A DNA stretch of 53,934 nucleotides. Origin: Bradyrhizobium sp. NAS96.2 (GTDB taxonomy: Bacteria > Pseudomonadota > Alphaproteobacteria > Rhizobiales > Xanthobacteraceae). The stretch is from contig NZ_LGHK01000079.1 of assembly GCF_001908235.1 (NCBI RefSeq), forward strand, positions 1-53,934, read 5' to 3'. Of the stretch, positions 48,705 through 53,934 are shown piece after piece. A program made the translations under genes and the position numbers. Within the stretch, counting starts at the first letter, position 1. The number at the start of each line of letters is the position of its first letter. Under the pieces are notes generated by a model, which ran no database searches, had not been told where the DNA came from, and saw only the letters and a list, made by a program, of their open reading frames with translations.

Positions 48705-49208
48705 CTATCTCGCCTCTGCAGCAGTCTTGTCTGCAGCAGTCTTGCCTTGAACACTCTTGGCGTGCTGCAGGCGGCTCGCGCGCTGCTCGATGCGCTGGAG
48801 CGTCTCGAAGGTTACCGCAAGTTCCTCGCTGCCGATATCCTTCAGCAGGCTTGCGCGCACGCGGCGTAGCACCCGGTTGGTCTCTTCGACCTTGGCTTCG
48901 CCTGAAACGGTGAGATGCAGCGTCTTGGCGCGCCGGTCGGTCGGGTCCTCGCGGCGCTCGACCAGGCCTTCGGATTCGAGCAGATCGATCAGCCGAACCA
49001 GCGAAGGCCCCTCGATCCCCAATTCGTCGGCCAGCACGCCCTGGCGGACGTTCTCCCCCTGCCGCGACAGCACCAGCAGCGGGATCGCCGTCGCGTAGGA
49101 CAGGCCGTGATCGGACAGCGCCTGATCCGACTCGCGGCGCCAGATCCGCCCGAGCCTGGTGATCAGGCGGCCGATCTCGGCGTGGATATGGGATTGCGAC
49201 GGAGGCAT
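48705..49208 (-). CDS. MarR-family transcriptional regulator
   Basis: A 167-residue regulator with the winged-helix core at residues ~50-110 (LADELGIEGPSLVRLIDLLESEGLVERREDPTDRRAKTLHLT). It heads the FUSC/DUF1656/HlyD operon and probably represses it until an aromatic ligand is present. The end has a tandem 15-base repeat encoding TAADK twice (48718-48747). No Shine-Dalgarno is seen, and the promoter places the start on the ATG, so the mRNA may be leaderless. Confidence 0.93.
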   Translation of the reverse strand: MPPSQSHIHAEIGRLITRLGRIWRRESDQALSDHGLSYATAIPLLVLSRQGENVRQGVLADELGIEGPSLVRLIDLLESEGLVERREDPTDRRAKTLHLTVSGEAKVEETNRVLRRVRASLLKDIGSEELAVTFETLQRIEQRASRLQHAKSVQGKTAADKTAAEAR

Positions 49209-49214
49209 GGGAAT

Positions 49215-49243
49215 TAGATAGGATACGAACTATTAGGATGCAA
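49215..49243 (-). promoter_or_regulatory. marR operon promoter with repeat half-sites
   Basis: On the minus strand TTGCAT (49238-49243) is followed after 17 bases by TATCTA (49215-49220), and the ATG begins seven bases after it. Within the promoter ATAGGAT (49218-49224) and TTAGGAT (49233-49239) repeat 15 bases apart, and TAGATAG faces CTATTA. These suit a MarR operator. Confidence 0.55.
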
Positions 49244-49296
49244 TAATATACCTCCGAACACCGCGGATGATCACGCTAATGCGATCACGGAAGACG

Positions 49297-50508
49297 TCAG
49301 AATTCCTGCACGGTCGACCGGAAGACGATCCAGAGTGCGATCGACACAAGCCCCAATCCGCCGAGCACCAGGAAGACCGGACCATAGCCGACCCATTGTG
49401 CGATCCAGCCGCCGAGCGCGGGGCTGAGCGAGGCGCCGATGCCCTGGACGGTGATGACCGCGCCTTGCCCAAGATTGACGCGGCCGGTTCCGTTCAGTGA
49501 TCGCGCGACCATTCCCGGCACGGCCACGCTTTGCAGGCCGGCGCCGATGCCGTCGAGGATCTGTACCGGCAGGACGCCCCACCAGCCGGAGAGGAAGAAC
49601 GCCAGCACGCCGCGCACGGGTAACGCCAGGAACGACAGCAGCAGGACCGACCAGTAGTTGCGGCGCTCGGCTGCGCGCATCCCCGCGATCGACGCGAGGA
49701 CCATCACTGCCTGCGCCACCACGATCGTGGTCGCGACGAAACTCGGACCGTTGGCATGATTGCCTGCGACGGCGGCAAGGCCGTAGAGAGGTACGATCGA
49801 CGCGTTGCCGAGGTGGAACGCGGCCAGTGCGACGGCGAGCACCAGCAGCGGCTTGTGCTTGACCAGCACGGAGAAGCCGCTGGGCTGGCTGTCCGGGTCT
49901 TCTTCCTTGCCGCGTGCCGCGTGGTGATCGATGCTGCCGGGCGGGATCATCAGGACGCAAGCAATCGTAATCGCGCCGAACAGGGCGGCGAGCACGAACA
50001 CCGCCACATAGCCGTATTGCCAGCCGAGATAGCCCGATGCCGCGGCGCCGACCATGTTGCCGGCGTGGTTGAATGCCTGGTTGCGGCCGTTCTGCCGGTT
50101 GAAGCCGCGCTGTCTGACGATGCCGAGCGTGATGCCGGTGACCGCCGGCACGATCGCCGCGCCCGCGATCGAGGTCGCAACCTGGGACAGCGCGACGGCC
50201 CAGAAGCTTTGCGACATCAGGATGACGGCCGATGCCACCACGACCGCGACGCCTGGCACGATCACCCATGCCCGCTTGTGGTTCGTCGTATCGATGCAGC
50301 CGCCGATCGGCGTCGTGATCAACATGCCGGCGACATTGCCGAGCGTTAGGGCAGTCCCGATCAGGCCGCTGGTCCAGCCATGCAACTGAAGGAAGACCCC
50401 GACGAACGGTCCAATCCCGGACTGCATGTCTGCCATGAAGAAGTTCACGGCCAGCAGCGGCCACAGGCGTGCAGACGCAGAGGACGATTTCGCTTTGCGA
50501 TCGGGCAT
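49297..50508 (-). CDS. MFS transporter
   Basis: A 403-residue major facilitator with about 12 hydrophobic segments. The N-terminal half has GPFVGVFLQLHGWTSGLIG and GGCIDTTNHKR (the loop 2-3 motif) and the second half repeats the fold. It is 88 bases upstream of marR on the same strand. The upstream in-frame extension to 50634 is discarded because the family begins with ARLWPLLAVNFFMADMQSG. The substrate is unknown. It may share regulation with the MarR operon. Confidence 0.9.
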   Translation of the reverse strand: MPDRKAKSSSASARLWPLLAVNFFMADMQSGIGPFVGVFLQLHGWTSGLIGTALTLGNVAGMLITTPIGGCIDTTNHKRAWVIVPGVAVVVASAVILMSQSFWAVALSQVATSIAGAAIVPAVTGITLGIVRQRGFNRQNGRNQAFNHAGNMVGAAASGYLGWQYGYVAVFVLAALFGAITIACVLMIPPGSIDHHAARGKEEDPDSQPSGFSVLVKHKPLLVLAVALAAFHLGNASIVPLYGLAAVAGNHANGPSFVATTIVVAQAVMVLASIAGMRAAERRNYWSVLLLSFLALPVRGVLAFFLSGWWGVLPVQILDGIGAGLQSVAVPGMVARSLNGTGRVNLGQGAVITVQGIGASLSPALGGWIAQWVGYGPVFLVLGGLGLVSIALWIVFRSTVQEF

Positions 50509-50664
50509 GTTCCATGAACGCGCGGGACCGCGGAACGAAGCGGTGGCGGATGGATATTTCTGCGCAACCGGCAGTGACGCGATACGCATGGCGACCGTCG
50601 GCACGATTCTCGAAACGGAGATCGTGGCTGGCACCCTTGCGGTCCGGCTCGCGCCGGTCCGCGT

Positions 50665-50829
50665 CTATCGCACCAGCATGTAGGCGACGACGATGATCAC
50701 GAGCGCGATGATCGCCGCCGTGAACATCATGCCGTAGAAACGTGCCTGCCTTTCCTGGGGCGTCTCAATTGTGTTTGCTGGCGCTGGTTCGGCCGGGCCT
50801 TCTCGGACCATGATTGGCGTCCTGTTCAT
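50665..50829 (-). CDS. small single-pass membrane protein (54 residues)
   Basis: A short frame ending in TAG. It encodes MNRTPIMVREGPAEP at the start, a Pro/Ala/Glu-rich head, TPQERQARFYGMMF and then a strong hydrophobic helix (TAAIIALVIIVVAYML). The length, positive-outside pattern and single helix look like a genuine small membrane protein. The function is unknown. It ends about 157 bases before the MFS gene on the same strand, so it might share its promoter. Confidence 0.6.
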   Translation of the reverse strand: MNRTPIMVREGPAEPAPANTIETPQERQARFYGMMFTAAIIALVIIVVAYMLVR

Positions 50830-50996
50830 CACCACTCAAGTCGACGCCGCCGACGCAGCTTCGTTCCTAATCGGTGCCGGAGCCGGGCCGGTTGCGCGTA
50901 GGAACCTCGCTCCGAACCGGCCGTTGGCCGGTCGTCCGCAAGACATATCGGCGCAACGGCACGTGACGCAGCACCGTCTTGCGCAAGGAGGACATG

Positions 50997-51209
50997 ATGG
51001 GTTTGGCTCAATACGCGGTGATCGCGGCCGGCGAGGAATGGGGCGTCCTGCACGATGGCAATCTCAATGCCGGATACGCCACCAAGGAAGCTGCATTCGA
51101 GGCGGCAACTGCCGCCGCGGCGCTGGCGATCAGGCTGGGACATGAAGTCCATGTCAGCGTGCCCGGACGCGAAGAGGGTGAGGCGGCCCTGACGAAGCGA
51201 CCCGCCTGA
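50997..51209 (+). CDS. small DUF2188-like protein
   Basis: A 70-residue protein. The layout (W-V-L-DG-N, then TKEAAFEAATAAA, then HEVHVSVPGRE) resembles DUF2188 proteins, which are small, basic to neutral and of unknown function. AAGGAGG lies five bases before ATG 50997, which I prefer to ATG 50994. It is isolated and divergent from the small membrane protein. Confidence 0.75.
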   Translation: MGLAQYAVIAAGEEWGVLHDGNLNAGYATKEAAFEAATAAAALAIRLGHEVHVSVPGREEGEAALTKRPA

Positions 51210-51270
51210 CTCCAAACAACAGCAGTACCAGCTTGCATTCCGTGCGGGGGACGACGCTCGCTATCGCGCC

Positions 51271-51870
51271 CTACGGATCGAGCTCAGTATCCCAGTAGAG
51301 ATAATCGAGCCAGCTCTCGTGCAGATAGTTCGGCGGGAACAGCCGGCCGTTGCGGTGGAGCTGATGCACCGTCGGGGCGTAGGGTGTCTGCTTCGGAAAC
51401 ATCTTGGCCTGCTGCGGCGTCAGATTGCCCTTGCGCAGATTGCAGGGCGAGCAGGCGGCAACGACGTTCTCCCAGGTGGTCTGGCCACCCTTGCTGCGCG
51501 GAATGATGTGATCGAAGGTGAGGTCGTCGCCCGACAGGCAATATTGGCAGCTGAATCGGTCGCGCAGGAAAACATTGAACCGGGTGAAGGCGGGGTGGGT
51601 GGTCGGTTTGACGAAGGACTTCAGGGATACGACGCTGGGCAACTGGATTTCGAAGGAAGGACTTCGTACCGCCCGGTCGTAATATTCGACGATGTTGACA
51701 CGATCGAGGAACACCGCCTTGATCGCGTCCTGCCAGGACCAGAGCGACAGCGGGTAATAACTCAGCGGCCGGAAGTCCGCATTCAAGACCAGCACCGGCC
51801 AACCGCCTTGCGAGACATGTGCGTTCAAATAACGCTCCTGATCTCCCATTAGCTGCGAAGCAGCATGCAC
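51271..51870 (-). CDS. HNH endonuclease
   Basis: A 199-residue protein with an HNH domain near residues 105-150: CQYC, TFDHIIPRSKGG and ACSPCNLRKGN, giving the zinc-type Cys pairs and catalytic His. The N-terminal part (WPVLVLNADFRPLSYYPLSLWSWQDAIKAVF) is the usual companion in this widespread chromosomal family, whose function is unknown. ATG 51849 is an alternative start. It is not linked to a phage or restriction system here. Confidence 0.9.
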   Translation of the reverse strand: MHAASQLMGDQERYLNAHVSQGGWPVLVLNADFRPLSYYPLSLWSWQDAIKAVFLDRVNIVEYYDRAVRSPSFEIQLPSVVSLKSFVKPTTHPAFTRFNVFLRDRFSCQYCLSGDDLTFDHIIPRSKGGQTTWENVVAACSPCNLRKGNLTPQQAKMFPKQTPYAPTVHQLHRNGRLFPPNYLHESWLDYLYWDTELDP

Positions 51871-52018
51871 TCACATACTACAGGCAGCGTGACGGGATTG
51901 TGAAGAGCAATGAGCAGCTTATCCGCCGTCCCCTGCCATGTTCCTGCCCCGATTGCCTCCTGCCCGCGAGGCCCGTAAAGGGAGCCGCAAGCCCCTCGGC
52001 CAGTGACGGACCCTGCCG

Positions 52019-53779
52019 ATGACCACGACCACAAGCTATCTCGAGGCGCCGCGCCGGTTGCGCGCATTCGTGCGTGCGCACGAGACGAGCCTTGTGGTGC
52101 TGGCGGTGCTGATCGGCGCCATCGGCGGCCTCGTGGTGGCGGTGATGAGCAGCCTCGTCACGGTGCTGCATTCGGTGCTGTTCAATCTGCCGCTGGGCGA
52201 GCGGCTGTCGAGCCAGCCCAGCATCGATCCGGTGCGTGCGCTGCTGGTTCCCACGGCTGGCGGCCTGCTGCTGGGCATAGCGTTCCTGCTGCTGCTGCGG
52301 GTCCGGCCGGCCCGTGAGATCGACCCGATCGAGGCCAACGCGCTCTATGGCGGCCGGATGTCGTTCCGCGGCAGCGTGATCGTGGCGCTGCAGACGATCT
52401 GGTCGAGCGGCGTCGGCGGCTCGGTCGGGCTCGAGGCCGGCTACACCCAGCTGTCCAGCGGCCTCGCCGCCTCGCTCGGCCGCGGTTTCCACCTCCGCCG
52501 CAACGATCAGCGAATCATGGTCGGCTGCGGCGCGGCGGCGGCGATCGCCGGGGCCTTCAGCGCGCCGCTCGCCGGCGCCTTCTACGCTTTCGAACTTGTG
52601 ATCGGCGGCTATACGCCGGCGAGCCTGACCCCGGTCGGGGTGGCGGCGGTGACCGGCTATTTCGTCGCCCATGCCTTCGAGCCGCTGCCGCTCGGCGTCG
52701 GCGTCGGAACCGTCGGCGACGTGCTCGGGCGGGATCTTGCGATCGCCGCGCTGCTCGGCATGGTCGCGGCGCTGACCGGGATCGCGATCATGCGCGGGGT
52801 GACGCTGTGCGAGGCGGTGCTCACCAAAACCCGGCTCTGGCAGCCGCTGCGGCCGGCGCTCGGCGGGCTTGCGGTCGGCGCGATGGCGCTGCTGACGCCG
52901 CAGGTGATGTCGTCGGGCCATGGCGCGCTGCGCTTCGCCGGCATCGTGGCGATGCCGCTCACCTTCATCGCCGCCGTGTTCGCACTGAAGGCGCTCGCCT
53001 CGATCGTGTCGCTCGGATCCGGCTTCCGCGGCGGATTGTTCTTCGCCACGCTGTTCATGGGCGCGCTCGGCGGCCGGCTGTTCGCCGCCGGCGTCGACAT
53101 CGTGTGGCCGGGGCTGGATCTCGATCCCAACGCCTATGCGGTGATCGGCATGAGCGCGCTGTCCGCCTCGGTGATCGGCGGTCCCTTGACGATGTCGTTC
53201 ATCGCGCTGGAATCCACCGGCAATCTCTGGCTCACCACCGCGGTGCTGGTCGCGGTGATCATCTCGACCACGATCACCCGCGAGCTGTTCGGCTATTCGT
53301 TCGCGACCTGGCGGCTGCATCTGCGCGGCGAGACCATCCGCAGCGCCGCCGATATCGGCTGGATCCGCGATCTCACGGTCGGCAAGATGATGCGGCAGGA
53401 CATGACGACCGTGAACGCGGCGATGCCGATCGAGGCGTTCCGCGAGGAATTCCCGCCGGGCTCGAAGACCCAGGTGGTCGCGGTCGACGGCGAGGGACGC
53501 TATGCCGGGCTCGCGCTGGTCGCCGAAGCCCACGCGCCGGACCTCGAGGAGGACAAGGGCCTTGCGGCTATCCTGCGCTACGCCGACGTGGTGCTGCATC
53601 CCGGCATGAACGTCCAGGAGGCGATCGCGGTGTTCGACGCGGCCGAAGCCGAATCGCTCGCGGTGGTCGAAGGCGACGGCGACCGGCGGCCGATCGGCCT
53701 GCTCACCGAGGCGCACGCAATGCGGCGCTACGCCGAAGAATCCGAGCAGCGCCGCCGCGAGGTGATCGGCGAGATTTGA
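52019..53779 (+). CDS. ClC-type chloride channel/transporter with CBS-like end
   Basis: A 586-residue membrane protein with about 12-16 hydrophobic stretches to residue ~430, then a cytoplasmic CBS-pair region (VGKMMRQDMTTVNAAMPIEAF onward). The gating-glutamate motif appears as GGSVGLEAGYTQ and a later GSGFRGGLF is kept, but the canonical GSGIP and GKxGPxxH motifs are not clear. So it is a ClC variant in which selectivity residues differ. It may transport chloride or another anion such as fluoride or nitrate. Confidence 0.88.
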   Translation: MTTTTSYLEAPRRLRAFVRAHETSLVVLAVLIGAIGGLVVAVMSSLVTVLHSVLFNLPLGERLSSQPSIDPVRALLVPTAGGLLLGIAFLLLLRVRPAREIDPIEANALYGGRMSFRGSVIVALQTIWSSGVGGSVGLEAGYTQLSSGLAASLGRGFHLRRNDQRIMVGCGAAAAIAGAFSAPLAGAFYAFELVIGGYTPASLTPVGVAAVTGYFVAHAFEPLPLGVGVGTVGDVLGRDLAIAALLGMVAALTGIAIMRGVTLCEAVLTKTRLWQPLRPALGGLAVGAMALLTPQVMSSGHGALRFAGIVAMPLTFIAAVFALKALASIVSLGSGFRGGLFFATLFMGALGGRLFAAGVDIVWPGLDLDPNAYAVIGMSALSASVIGGPLTMSFIALESTGNLWLTTAVLVAVIISTTITRELFGYSFATWRLHLRGETIRSAADIGWIRDLTVGKMMRQDMTTVNAAMPIEAFREEFPPGSKTQVVAVDGEGRYAGLALVAEAHAPDLEEDKGLAAILRYADVVLHPGMNVQEAIAVFDAAEAESLAVVEGDGDRRPIGLLTEAHAMRRYAEESEQRRREVIGEI

Positions 53780-53858
53780 TGGCGCGAGTGAAGGACCGCG
53801 TGACCGTCGCTGCGGGGCGCGCTGTCAGTGCCGTCATCCTGAGAGTCTGACTCATAAA

Positions 53859-53933
53859 TCATCGCCCCCTATCTGCAGCGGCAAGTCTGCGGGTCAGGAG
53901 TCTGATGTGTGCAATCAGCAGCCAGGCAGCTTC
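53859..53933 (-). mobile_element. IS5-family transposase, C-terminal end, cut by window edge
   Basis: The minus strand reads EAAWLLIAHIRLLTRRLA followed by a short tail and a TGA (53859-53861). This matches the conserved end of IS5-family (IS427-type) transposases. GAGTCTGACTCATAAATC at 53843-53860 is likely the terminal inverted repeat. The rest lies beyond the window. Confidence 0.6.
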
Positions 53934-53934
53934 G

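Overview
The window looks like a chromosomal segment of a high-GC alphaproteobacterium, most likely Bradyrhizobium or a close relative. The evidence is the gene families (phenylacetate degradation with PaaX, DUF3775, GFA, FUSC/DUF1656/HlyD efflux, FecR-type proteins) and several interspersed palindromic repeat families typical of that group. I see no rRNA, tRNA, CRISPR array or phage. Assignments rest on reading motifs and gene order; no database search was run.

Layout. (1) 1-500: a small membrane protein of unknown function. (2) 623-11102, minus strand: a phenylacetate operon. The regulator PaaX lies upstream, followed by paaA-B-C-D-E (ring epoxidase), paaI, paaK, an amidase, a quinone-oxidoreductase-like protein and a YeeE/YedE sulfur transporter. 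The genes paaG/Z/F/H/J for the later steps are not in the window. (3) 11394-17335: DUF3775, two paralogous metallo-beta-lactamase-fold hydrolases on either side of a fumarylacetoacetate-hydrolase-like enzyme and a GST, an Ogt methyltransferase and an alpha/beta hydrolase. (4) 17516-18948: an AhpD-like protein and an ECF sigma factor, divergent, separated by a mirror-symmetric double promoter. (5) 19004-26365: an M20 peptidase, then an apparent catabolic island (GntR regulator, PhyH dioxygenase, SAF-domain dehydrogenase, PRISE-type reductase, orphan TRAP binding protein). (6) 26588-28502: a secreted protein, a GFA protein and a prepilin peptidase.

(7) 28747-37534 is the least conventional region. 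An imelysin/EfeM-type iron-binding protein overlaps a di-heme peroxidase (MauG/CcpA type) by 4 bp. A secreted phosphoesterase with a His-rich leader follows, then a secreted unknown. A second di-heme peroxidase, paralogous to the first, lies divergent from a second secreted phosphoesterase. The repeated pairing of peroxidase with phosphoesterase suggests an uncharacterised envelope system. (8) 37604-45278: an 1888-residue protein with a FecR-like N-terminus and seven tandem units of about 176 residues, then a FecR-domain protein and a TPR protein.

(9) 45585-50829: an AaeXAB-like efflux operon (HlyD, DUF1656, FUSC) headed by a MarR regulator that appears leaderless, an MFS transporter and a 54-residue membrane protein. 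(10) 50997-53779: a small DUF2188-like protein, an HNH endonuclease and a ClC-type channel. The right edge holds the 3' end of an IS5-family transposase.
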